Source: an uncultured Poribacteria bacterium (GTDB lineage: Bacteria; Poribacteria; WGA-4E; WGA-3G). From it: a stretch of DNA of 64,000 nt. A program made the translations under genes and the position numbers. The notes under the pieces were generated by a model. It did no database searches and was not told the origin of the DNA. It saw nothing but the letters and a program-made list of their open reading frames with translations. The stretch spans positions 4,765,200 to 4,829,199 of the forward strand of contig OX639973.1 of the NCBI GenBank assembly GCA_951828385.1, written 5' to 3'. Positions 43,132 through 51,384 of the stretch are shown here, piece after piece. Positions within the stretch are counted from its first letter, which is position 1. The number at the start of each line of letters is the position of its first letter.

Positions 43132-44037
43132 ATGTTAAAAAGATTTCGTACTGTTTTTACACTTTTACTCGTCTTGGGTCTCAGCGCAGCACTCATGGGT
43201 GATGAATCGGAGATTACCCCATATTTTCCTGGGACACTTGGAAGTTATTGGGTTTACGTAGACCCAGATGGAAACGAATTAACACGTCGTGTCGTTGAGG
43301 GTGAGGAGATAGGAGAGGAGACGTACCTCGCCTTTGACTATGAACCTGCCTTAAAGAACTCGGTAGATTACGACTATCACATCCACCCGAATCTCTATCA
43401 AGTCAATGAGGAAGGTGTTAAGTTCTTGGTCGGCGATGAGGCACGAAGGGCAGTGCGGGCACGCCTTGCTAAAGAGATGGCAAATCTCCTCAAAATGATG
43501 AAGGAGATGGCACCACCGGAAGCGGAGGCAGGCTTTAATCTGCTCTATGAGATTGAGGTAGAGGCACAAGACCACTTCTACATGCTGCCAGCGTCTACCA
43601 CCGACAACGAAAAATGGGACGTGTCAGAGATAAAAGCCAAAATCACTATAACATCTGATCCGCCGCAAGGAGATCCTGATGAAACCATATTTGAATTCAC
43701 TATTGTTGAAAAGGGCAAGGTCTTAGGCACGGAGAGCGTTGAGACACCTGCTGGCACTTTTGAAGACTGCCTGAAGATTGAATACCGAACATATACAGGC
43801 GTGGTGATATTCCCTGATGAAGTAGGAGATGAAGACATAAAACCACCCGGCGAATCCATTACAACGTTATGGATGGCTCCCAACGTCGGAATCGTCAAAT
43901 TTCACCAAGAAGCAGAGGATATCCTTCTGAAAACTCTTCCTATGCCTGGAATTGTGACTTCAACCACGGTCAAAACCCTTGAGCTAAAGAACTATGAAGT
44001 CAAATCCGCTGATTCAGTACGAAATGGCAGCGACTAA
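43132..44037 (+). CDS. Secreted protein of unknown function
   Basis: 301 residues from the ATG at 43132, preceded by GGAGGCG; a TTG at 43117 is less likely. A signal peptide spans about 1-24 (FTLLLVLGLSAALMG). The opening YFPGTLGSYWVYVDPDG, the later E-T-P-A-G-T-F-E-D-C-L-K-I-E-Y and L-W-M-A-P-N-V-G-I-V-K-F resemble a widespread bacterial exported family (DUF3108-like) without known activity. Probably periplasmic or surface. The window-edge lipoprotein at 1-577 has a related Y-P-L-A-V-G-N-T-W-x-Y stretch. Confidence 0.75.
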   Translation: MLKRFRTVFTLLLVLGLSAALMGDESEITPYFPGTLGSYWVYVDPDGNELTRRVVEGEEIGEETYLAFDYEPALKNSVDYDYHIHPNLYQVNEEGVKFLVGDEARRAVRARLAKEMANLLKMMKEMAPPEAEAGFNLLYEIEVEAQDHFYMLPASTTDNEKWDVSEIKAKITITSDPPQGDPDETIFEFTIVEKGKVLGTESVETPAGTFEDCLKIEYRTYTGVVIFPDEVGDEDIKPPGESITTLWMAPNVGIVKFHQEAEDILLKTLPMPGIVTSTTVKTLELKNYEVKSADSVRNGSD

Positions 44038-44097
44038 TTCCGCAGGGCATGCCCGATTGAAATCGACCAAAATCTATCTATTACCGGCAGAATACCA

Positions 44098-45141
44098 CTA
44101 ACGCCGCGGTATAGGCGGGTTCGCCTTGTAAATCTCTGTCAGCAAATTCATGGCGTGCAACGACTCTTCTTTGCCATATTGCGGACACTGATGCAGACCC
44201 GCTGCGAGGCAGCGATGGATCGCAGCGGCTTGGTACAAGAAACCGTGCTGATTTGGGGAAGCGTTTCGCATGCGCACTGTCCGCGGTAACGGGTACTCGA
44301 AGGCGTGGAGTGGAGCAGGTGCATTTTCTGTTCTGTACTGAGAAGGCACGCCATTGGGTGGCGGGATTCGGATAGAGAGACGCGTCGGACAGTGCGCCGG
44401 ACGCTCAAGCGTGATACGTCCTTTTGTGCCGACGAGTTCTGTCACCTCTGGCAACTCTGAGTTGCGGGGCGGAAATGTCAACACCGCGCACTTATCTTCA
44501 CCAAATGCCACAATCGCACCGCGCGCATATCTACCCGTCGCGACAATTGAGGTCGGTACGGCATCCGCACCGAAGCCAAGTGGCACAGCCTGGATCGTGT
44601 AAATCGGATCGAAAAAATCTGACTGGACAAGCACAACTTCACCGATAGTACCGTTCTCAATCTCGGTTCGCGCATGTTCCACCGCCGGAAAGAAGCGGGT
44701 CCAGACACCATCTTGTAGCATCACACCTTTCTCTTCAGCAGCAGCGTACATTTCGCGCGCTTCAGAGATATTCTCAGCAAACGGTTTTTCACACAAAACG
44801 TGTTTGCCCGCTGCAATCGCGAGAAGGGTGTGCGCCTTATGCAATCTGTTGATCGTGCCAATGTAAACAATATCTACATCATCGGCTGCCACCATTTCCC
44901 TGTAATCGCCGTAGGCGGTCGTAACCCCATACTGCCTTGCGAATTCTTTTGCCCGATCTATTTCGCGCGCTGCTACAGCGGTTACAGTTGCCCCTTCGCA
45001 GGCGTGCAGCGCCTCTACCCACATCCCCGATATTCTACCAGCACCGAGGATACCCCATCGTAAAGGAAAAGCGACATCACTTGCATTTGTGAGACCTAGG
45101 CGAATGTCTAACGGTGTTGAGAGTGGTAGGTTGTTTGTCAT
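44098..45141 (-). CDS. Gfo/Idh/MocA family oxidoreductase
   Basis: About 348 residues. R-W-G-I-L-G-A-G-R-I is the NAD(P)-binding site and H-V-L-C-E-K-P-F-A has the catalytic Lys. The region L-Q-D-G-V-W-T-R-F-F-P resembles dihydrodiol/xylose dehydrogenase-type members. Upstream in-frame ATG and TTG codons exist (45156, 45159), but GGAAG is best placed for the ATG at 45141. Next to another dehydrogenase gene on the same strand, about 200 bases apart with a MITE-like repeat between. Confidence 0.88.
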   Translation of the reverse strand: MTNNLPLSTPLDIRLGLTNASDVAFPLRWGILGAGRISGMWVEALHACEGATVTAVAAREIDRAKEFARQYGVTTAYGDYREMVAADDVDIVYIGTINRLHKAHTLLAIAAGKHVLCEKPFAENISEAREMYAAAEEKGVMLQDGVWTRFFPAVEHARTEIENGTIGEVVLVQSDFFDPIYTIQAVPLGFGADAVPTSIVATGRYARGAIVAFGEDKCAVLTFPPRNSELPEVTELVGTKGRITLERPAHCPTRLSIRIPPPNGVPSQYRTENAPAPLHAFEYPLPRTVRMRNASPNQHGFLYQAAAIHRCLAAGLHQCPQYGKEESLHAMNLLTEIYKANPPIPRR

Positions 45142-45181
45142 AGCGATTGCTTCCATCAAAGTAGGTTAAGTTAATTGGATA

Positions 45182-45336
45182 GAACTTACGCAAAATTCAT
45201 TCGTTTGCTTGCGGAGTGGAAAGTGTTTTTGCTTGGGTGTTTCCCCTAGGAAGATTGGAAGTGTAGACGGGTTTCCACCATTCTTCCGTTCCTTCCATGC
45301 TTCCGTTCTTTAGTATTCCACTATGTGTAAGTCCTG
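45182..45336. repeat. MITE-like element of the ACTTACGCAA family
   Basis: GAACTTACGCAA near 45182 and GTGTAAGTCCTG at 45325-45336 form imperfect inverted ends of a unit of about 155 bases without coding capacity. TTTTTGCTTGGGTGTTTC inside also occurs at the right end of the IS5-like element near 34336. Confidence 0.5.
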
Positions 45337-45350
45337 TTGGGTATCAATGC

Positions 45351-46367
45351 TTATTCCCATGGTTCCAGGACAACTTTCCCGCAGTTATGTGTACACTGCA
45401 ATGCCCATGCATCCTGAATCTGGCGCATAGGGAAGGTGTGCGTGACGAATGTATCCAACTGATCCTTCACCTGTGTAATCATCCGCATCATAGCAGGTGT
45501 GTCTGTGAGCCTGTAATGCCGTGTGCCGTGTAATGTCAAGCCGTGATTGATAAGAACACCCCAGCTCTTAATTGCCACTTCACGGATGCCACCGATCAAG
45601 GAGATATGTCCTTTCGGGCGCGATGCATCAATCAATAATTGGACTGCTGCCGGAGCCGCTGAGCACTCCACACCTTTGTCGACACCTCTGCCATCGGTCA
45701 AATCCAGAATCTGATTGAGAACATCTTCGTCTTCCGGATTAACGACTTCCGCTGCACCGAGTTTTTTCGCGAGAGCTGCACGATACGGGTGGCTTTCAAC
45801 AGCTATGACGTGTGCCCCTTGATACACAGCATTAATCACACCGCCAAGCCCAATAGGTCCCATCCCCGTGATGAGGACGGTATCAAGCGCGTTGACGTTC
45901 ATCAATCGCATGGCATTAAACGTCGATCCAAGCCCACAGCATGCCATGCCAGCGTGATGATAGGAGACCTCCTCTAAAATAGGCACCAGTTGCCAGTCCT
46001 GTTTAAGGATGTACTGTGCATAAGTCGCTGTCACACCCGTCTGTTCGGGAATGTTTGGGGGCTTATGATCGTTCTGGCAGTGGGCATATTCACCCGCTAA
46101 GCAGAGGTAACACTTTCCACAGGGGTAGTGTGGCATCACGACAACGCGGTCACCTACCTTGACAGTCCCCTCCTGTGCCATTTCTACCACTTCACCAGCG
46201 GCTTCGTGGCCGAAATGGTCGCCTGTCCCTTCATTTTTGAAGCTTTTGTATTCCGTACACATAGGTGCTGAATGAATTTTGACGACAGCGAATTGACCCT
46301 TAGCAACCGGGTCTGGTTTGTCAATTAAGCCCGCACTTTCGGTACCGAATTTTGCAACGACCTTCAT
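45351..46367 (-). CDS. Zinc-dependent alcohol dehydrogenase (MDR superfamily)
   Basis: 338 residues. G-H-E-A-A-G-E-V is the zinc/catalytic block, C-G-K-C-Y-L-C-x7-C the structural zinc site (about 90-104) and G-M-G-P-I-G-L-G-G the cofactor-binding loop. The usual G-x-C-G-S-D is replaced by A-P-M-C-T-E-Y, keeping the Cys ligand. GGAGAT before the ATG at 46367. Substrate unknown. Probably forms a catabolic neighbourhood with the Gfo/Idh/MocA gene downstream. Confidence 0.9.
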   Translation of the reverse strand: MKVVAKFGTESAGLIDKPDPVAKGQFAVVKIHSAPMCTEYKSFKNEGTGDHFGHEAAGEVVEMAQEGTVKVGDRVVVMPHYPCGKCYLCLAGEYAHCQNDHKPPNIPEQTGVTATYAQYILKQDWQLVPILEEVSYHHAGMACCGLGSTFNAMRLMNVNALDTVLITGMGPIGLGGVINAVYQGAHVIAVESHPYRAALAKKLGAAEVVNPEDEDVLNQILDLTDGRGVDKGVECSAAPAAVQLLIDASRPKGHISLIGGIREVAIKSWGVLINHGLTLHGTRHYRLTDTPAMMRMITQVKDQLDTFVTHTFPMRQIQDAWALQCTHNCGKVVLEPWE

Positions 46368-46469
46368 CCAAATCTCCGTTTCTCAAGCGGTGGACCAAAG
46401 TCCATCGCATGGATTGTATCAATGCTCCGATGACGACTGTATGCCAACTGATAGATATGCGCTGGTGAA

Positions 46470-46844
46470 TCAAAATGGTGTTCCGTGTTTATGGAAGCCA
46501 TTGGCGACGGCTAACACAACCAAAGCAACCATCGCCAGACCGAAAAGTCCGATGGCAACATAAAGATCGGCATTCCCTTGAAAGGCGAAACTTTTTTCCA
46601 AACGTTCATTTCCCGATTGCCGAGCCTTTTTCGTGAGGACCTGCTTATCATAAGTTGTCAGTTTCGGATCGCCGGGAGATGTGAGTGCTGCCCGTTGATC
46701 GAGAAACCGTTGAATCCGCCAGGATTGCCACTTCCGCAACAAGAATCGGCACAGGATAACAGTGCCAGTGACTGTAAATAAAACCATTGCTCCTATGCAC
46801 CAATCTGTCAAAGGTAGGTGCCAAGGTAGGTGTTTGCCGTCCAT
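46470..46844 (-). CDS. Small two-helix membrane protein, unknown
   Basis: 124 residues. Membrane helices at about 14-36 (WCIGAMVLFTVTGTVILCRF) and 93-115 (LYVAIGLFGLAMVALVVLAV) flank a charged, soluble middle segment of about 55 residues. No family recognised. AAGGAG precedes the ATG. It lies about 100 bases before the dehydrogenase gene on the same strand. Confidence 0.75.
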   Translation of the reverse strand: MDGKHLPWHLPLTDWCIGAMVLFTVTGTVILCRFLLRKWQSWRIQRFLDQRAALTSPGDPKLTTYDKQVLTKKARQSGNERLEKSFAFQGNADLYVAIGLFGLAMVALVVLAVANGFHKHGTPF

Positions 46845-46958
46845 GGTTTTCTCCTTAAAGAACGCAACTATAGCGTTAAAAATGAAACAAAAGATAACCG
46901 CGTGAAATTACCTGTTATGAAATTATAGCAGATTTTGATGCGTAAACCTAATTAAAAC

Positions 46959-47099
46959 CAGAGACATTCAATTCTCCATTTTCCGATCGAATCTTCACCA
47001 CCAGGCCCGGTAGGTGCGGTTTGGAACCGCACCGGACTTGAAAAAGAAGATTGAAAGAATTAGACAATCCGACAATTTATTTAAAACTAAATGACCCTG
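46959..47099. repeat. MITE-like element with CCGGTAGGTGCGG hairpin
   Basis: The right end AAAACTAAATGACCCTG (47083-47099) matches that of the complete element at 56054. A diverged left end CAGAGACATTCAATT is at 46959. Inside is a strong hairpin with stem GGTGCGGTT/AACCGCACC (47013-47033). The remaining gap to 47195 holds only the promoter listed next. Confidence 0.5.
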
Positions 47100-47118
47100 A
47101 AAGAAAATAGATTCCGCT

Positions 47119-47147
47119 TGACATTGCGCGTATCTTAGAATAAAATA
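47119..47147 (+). promoter_or_regulatory. Sigma-70 promoter for the TPR-SUMF1-ASPIC operon
   Basis: Perfect TTGACA (47119-47124), 17-base spacer and TAAAAT (47142-47147), about 45 bases before the first start codon. Confidence 0.65.
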
Positions 47148-47195
47148 GAAAAATTGATACCTCAACGTTCTGTTTAGGCAATCCAAGTGAATCGT

Positions 47196-48356
47196 ATGCA
47201 ACTATTCAAATACACCTTCATGCTTCTCATATTTCTCCACACACTGCCTACAATTGCCGCACCGCGGTATCATCCCGAAGCGGCACGATTGTATGACGCA
47301 GGGGTACGCGCACTCACACATGGAGAACCGGAAAAAGCCCAAACCGCTTTAGAAAAGGCAGTCGAACTGGATGAATCGATAGCCGATGCGCACTGCATTT
47401 TGGGCGTGATTTATAAAGGTGCCGAGGAAATCCATGCCGCGGCTGAAGCGTTTCAACGGGCGACAATCGCAGATGAAAACTATATTGAGGCGTATTATGA
47501 GCTCGGCGATGTACTACTCATTCACTTAGGCGACACCGCACAAGCGACACAAGTCCTACAGAAAGCAGTAGCGATGGATGCCGATCATGCGCGTGCGCGG
47601 ACCCTATTAGGCATCGCCTATTTTCGGGATAATCTCACTGATGCTGCTATTAATGAACTTCAACACGCGATTAAACTGGATCCTACATCACAAATAGCGC
47701 GTTACACGCTCGGTACCGCCTTTCTTCAGCAGGAGGCGTGGCAATTCGCTATTGATACGTTCAAAAAACTCATTGAAATGGATCCTTTCCACGCAAAGGC
47801 ACATTTTAGTTTAGGCACTGCCTATCGCCGTATTGGCGAAATAGAAGTAGCACGGAAGCGTTTACAACGTTTTGAGGTGCTATCTGTTGAAGAAGAGCAG
47901 TTGACACATCTTAAGCGATTTGTGCAGCAAAACCCTACCGATGCCGAAGCGTGGTACCGACTCGGTAGAATCCAACTCAAGCGGCAGCTATGGCGTGAAG
48001 CGACACAATCTTTAGAACGTTACGTTACACTCGCGCCACAAGAGACGCGCGGCTATGAAGCACTCGGTTATGTCCATTTTCAACAGCAAAACTATAAGCA
48101 AGCAGCGGCGATGTATCAGAAAGTGATTCAACAAAAACCGAACGTCGCGACTTACCGCAACAGTCTCGGTGGTACTTACTTGATGTTAGAACAATATCCG
48201 AAAGCGATAGAACAATACCAAACTGCTATCCACTTAAAGCCTTCCGAACCGCGCTTCTATCTGAACCTCTCTAAAGCGTATGAACTCGCTGGAGCACAGG
48301 CAGAAGCCGAGAAAACCTATAAAGAATATGAGCGTCTTACATCAAAGTCAAAATAA
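47196..48356 (+). CDS. Exported tetratricopeptide-repeat protein
   Basis: 386 residues from the ATG at 47196 (a GTG at 47187 is possible; neither has a strong ribosome site). A signal peptide spans about 1-21 (YTFMLLIFLHTLPTIAA). About nine TPR units follow, for example AINELQHAIKLDPTSQIARY and AIEQYQTAIHLKPSEPRFYL. TPR arrays bind other proteins; here probably in the periplasm. Its last 29 bases overlap the SUMF1-like gene, so the four genes to 53289 look like one operon. Confidence 0.87.
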   Translation: MQLFKYTFMLLIFLHTLPTIAAPRYHPEAARLYDAGVRALTHGEPEKAQTALEKAVELDESIADAHCILGVIYKGAEEIHAAAEAFQRATIADENYIEAYYELGDVLLIHLGDTAQATQVLQKAVAMDADHARARTLLGIAYFRDNLTDAAINELQHAIKLDPTSQIARYTLGTAFLQQEAWQFAIDTFKKLIEMDPFHAKAHFSLGTAYRRIGEIEVARKRLQRFEVLSVEEEQLTHLKRFVQQNPTDAEAWYRLGRIQLKRQLWREATQSLERYVTLAPQETRGYEALGYVHFQQQNYKQAAAMYQKVIQQKPNVATYRNSLGGTYLMLEQYPKAIEQYQTAIHLKPSEPRFYLNLSKAYELAGAQAEAEKTYKEYERLTSKSK

Positions 48357-49194
48357 AACAACCGTAAGGACAGAGCCGCGGGGCTGTCCCTGTACAAAAT
48401 TCCTAATCCTACTTTTCATAATTGCGGGATTTTTACCTGATGCGTCGGCTGAACCTGATCTATGCCTCATCCCGGCTGGCACCTTCACAATGGGCAGTGA
48501 TGACGACCTTCCGAATGAAGCACCAGCGCATAAAGTCTATCTGGATGCCTACTATATTGGTAAAACCGAGGTAACCAACGCCGAATATTATCTGTTTTGG
48601 CTTGAAAGTGGTGGAACCGATAGTGAACATACGCCTATAAGTTATAAAGGAGAATTCGGTACTTGGCCCGAGATTGCGAAGACGAAGCCGAATTACCCTG
48701 TCGTCGGTGTTTCATGGGATGCTGCTACGGCTTATGCGGCGTGGCGAGGCATGCGATTACCCACTGAAGCGGAATGGGAAAAAGCCGCTCGCGGAACAAC
48801 GGCTCGACGCTGGCCCTGGGGAAATACTTTCGCACAACGGATTAAAGACGCAACCCTCCACGCAAACATTTGGAAACAATCAGGCGCACACCTGAAACCC
48901 GTTGGCACCTACCCTACAGGGATAAGTCCTTACGGTGCACACGATATGGCCGGTAATGTCTGGGAATGGGTGGCTGATTGGTATTCAGAAAACTTCTACC
49001 GCCACAGTCCTGATCGAAACCCGAAAGGACCCACGGTTGGGAGTCGGCGGGTCGTGAGAGGCGGTTCGTGGTTAAACCCGGAAACGTTCGCGAGGTGTTC
49101 CACGCGGTTCGGTCAGCACCCGCCAATCGGTACCAGTTTTATCGGATTCCGCCTCGCGAAAGATGCAACGCCACCTCCCCCCCATGAAAATTAA
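48328..49194 (+). CDS. SUMF1/FGE-sulfatase-domain protein, exported
   Basis: About 288 residues from the ATG at 48328, which leaves a plausible signal peptide (FLILLFIIAGFLPDASA). The domain shows I-P-A-G-T-F-T-M-G-S, K-T-E-V-T-N-A-E-Y, L-P-T-E-A-E-W-E-K-A-A-R-G, D-M-A-G-N-V-W-E-W-V and V-R-G-G-S-W. Aerobic formylglycine-generating enzymes have two Cys in the last block; here only the second (A-R-C-S-T-R) is present. So it may be a non-enzymatic or different SUMF1-family member rather than the activator of the sulfatases nearby. Confidence 0.85.
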   Translation: MSVLHQSQNKTTVRTEPRGCPCTKFLILLFIIAGFLPDASAEPDLCLIPAGTFTMGSDDDLPNEAPAHKVYLDAYYIGKTEVTNAEYYLFWLESGGTDSEHTPISYKGEFGTWPEIAKTKPNYPVVGVSWDAATAYAAWRGMRLPTEAEWEKAARGTTARRWPWGNTFAQRIKDATLHANIWKQSGAHLKPVGTYPTGISPYGAHDMAGNVWEWVADWYSENFYRHSPDRNPKGPTVGSRRVVRGGSWLNPETFARCSTRFGQHPPIGTSFIGFRLAKDATPPPPHEN

Positions 49195-51364
49195 AATGAA
49201 AATTAAAAACACGAAAAGTAAAAACACACTCCTTTTGATTATGTTCCTCATATCTGTATCACCCTTGTTAGAGGCTGCGACGATTCAATTCGTTGATGTA
49301 ACCGAAAAAGCGGGCATCAATTTCCGACATGTCAACGGCGCTGAAGGCACCTACCATCTGCCCGAAACCCTCGGTGCCGGCGGCGCGTTCTTCGATGCAG
49401 ACAACGATGGGTTTCTTGACATTTACCTCGTCAACAGTGGCTATTGGGATAAATCACCATCGGCAAAACAGACGACAAGCACGCTCTATCGTAACAATCG
49501 TGATGGAACTTTTACTGACATCACAACGACCGCAAGGGTCGAAAATCTCGGCAACTATGGACAGGGGGCGGCGTGTGCAGATTATGACAACGATGGAAAC
49601 GTTGATCTTTATGTAACCAATTTCGGCGCGAACGTCCTCTACAGAAACAACGGCGACGGCACCTTTACTGATGTGACGGTCTCAGCAGGTGTCGGTGATC
49701 CAGGATGGAGCAGCAGCGCCTGTTTTCTTGATTACAACTCTGATGGGCATCTCGACCTGTTCGTTGTCAACTACCTTGTCTATTCACTCGATGTTCACTA
49801 TCCGCCGTGTGGAGAAGACGGCATACACACCTATTGCCATCCATCCCTATTTGAAGGCGCGCCTGATAGACTCTATCGCAATAATGGCGATGGCACGTTT
49901 ACCGATGTCAGTCAAGCGGCTGGCGTTGGTGCGATGGGTGGCTTGTTTCACGGAAAAGGCTTAGGGGTCGTCTCAGCAGATTTCAATAACGACGGCGCAC
50001 CCGATCTTTACGTTGCCAATGACGATACCCGAAACGATTTCTTTTATAACAATGGGGATGGCACATTCAGTGAAATTTCGCTCCTCGCGGGGTGCGCTTA
50101 CAGTTTCAACGGTGTTGCACAAGCCGGTATGGGCGTTACGGTCGGTGATTACAACAACGACAGTTGGCTCGATATTTTTGTCACGAACCTCTCTTATGAA
50201 ACCAATGCCCTTTATCGGAACAACGGCGATGGCACCTTCACAGACGTGATTTATGAGGCGCATCTCGGAAAAGAGAGTTATCTATATGTCGGATTTGGCA
50301 CGGGGTACTTTGATGCGGATAATAATGGGTGGCTTGACCTTTTCATCGCTAATGGGCATATCATTGATAATATTGAAGACACACACGATATACTAACATA
50401 CCGCCAACCGGATCAACTATTCCGTAATAATGGAGACGGCACGTTTCAGGAGATTTCTGATAGCGCAGGCGGCTATTTTCAGCGTCCCACAGTGAGCCGA
50501 GGCACGATATTCGGTGATTACGATAACGACGGCGATGTTGACCTGCTCGTCACACAAAATAACGGTCCTGCAACTTTATTGCGAAATGAAACGACACCGC
50601 AAAACAACTGGATAACGATTAAAACCGTTGGGATGATCAGCAATCGAGACGGTATTGGCACACGTCTCACTATGACCGCAGGTGGGCACACACAGACGCG
50701 GGAAGTAAATCCAGGAGCAAGTTACCTGTCCAGCCACGACGCTCGGTGCTATTTTGGGTTAGGGACAAACACAACCGTTGATAGACTTGAGGTGCGATGG
50801 CAGAGCGGTGTCGTCCAAGTCTTTGAAGACCTACCCGCTAATCAGGAACACGTCATTTCTGAATTTTTGGATACACCGGAGGATCGTCTCTTCAAAGCCG
50901 TATGGACAGGAGATGTTGCCTCGCTTCGTGGCACAAGCGTAGATGTAAACGTAAAAGATGCCGTGGGGCGGACACCGCTACATATTGCAGCGGAGAAAGG
51001 GGACATTGACGTGGCGATATTTCTCATTGAGACGGGGGCAGATGTTAACCTAACGGATGCCAACGGTAATACGCCTCTGATTTTTATCATCCACAAAACT
51101 GGGGATCTGAAGATGAGCAAACGGTTGCTTGAAAAAGGGGCAGCAGTAAACACCCAAAACCATACCGGTGAAACGGCGTTGATGTACGCAGCGTGGCGCG
51201 GGCATACCAATATTGTTCACCTCCTCCTTGAAAACCGTGCCGATGCTACCCTAAAAAATCGGCAGGACGATACGGCATTAACGCTTGCCCAATCACAAGG
51301 ACATCTGGAAATTGTGGAGATGCTCAAGGTCGCAACGAAATCGGCAATACCTATCGAAGATTAA
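49184..51364 (+). CDS. FG-GAP/VCBS - ASPIC/UnbV protein with C-terminal ankyrin repeats
   Basis: 726 residues, signal peptide about 1-31. Residues about 30-440 hold seven or more FG-GAP/VCBS-type repeats with Ca-binding D-x-D-x-D-G loops (D-A-D-N-D-G, D-Y-D-N-D-G-N, D-F-N-N-D-G-A) and repeated L-Y-R-N-N-G-D-G-T-F-T-D-V. An ASPIC/UnbV domain spans about 460-565 (R-D-G-I-G-T-R-L, N-P-G-A-S-Y-L-S-S). Residues about 585-715 are four ankyrin repeats. Likely an exported beta-propeller adhesion or binding protein; the ankyrin tail is unusual. It overlaps the SUMF1-like gene by 11 bases. Confidence 0.87.
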   Translation: MKIKMKIKNTKSKNTLLLIMFLISVSPLLEAATIQFVDVTEKAGINFRHVNGAEGTYHLPETLGAGGAFFDADNDGFLDIYLVNSGYWDKSPSAKQTTSTLYRNNRDGTFTDITTTARVENLGNYGQGAACADYDNDGNVDLYVTNFGANVLYRNNGDGTFTDVTVSAGVGDPGWSSSACFLDYNSDGHLDLFVVNYLVYSLDVHYPPCGEDGIHTYCHPSLFEGAPDRLYRNNGDGTFTDVSQAAGVGAMGGLFHGKGLGVVSADFNNDGAPDLYVANDDTRNDFFYNNGDGTFSEISLLAGCAYSFNGVAQAGMGVTVGDYNNDSWLDIFVTNLSYETNALYRNNGDGTFTDVIYEAHLGKESYLYVGFGTGYFDADNNGWLDLFIANGHIIDNIEDTHDILTYRQPDQLFRNNGDGTFQEISDSAGGYFQRPTVSRGTIFGDYDNDGDVDLLVTQNNGPATLLRNETTPQNNWITIKTVGMISNRDGIGTRLTMTAGGHTQTREVNPGASYLSSHDARCYFGLGTNTTVDRLEVRWQSGVVQVFEDLPANQEHVISEFLDTPEDRLFKAVWTGDVASLRGTSVDVNVKDAVGRTPLHIAAEKGDIDVAIFLIETGADVNLTDANGNTPLIFIIHKTGDLKMSKRLLEKGAAVNTQNHTGETALMYAAWRGHTNIVHLLLENRADATLKNRQDDTALTLAQSQGHLEIVEMLKVATKSAIPIED

Positions 51365-51384
51365 GGAAACAGTAGGAGAACGCA

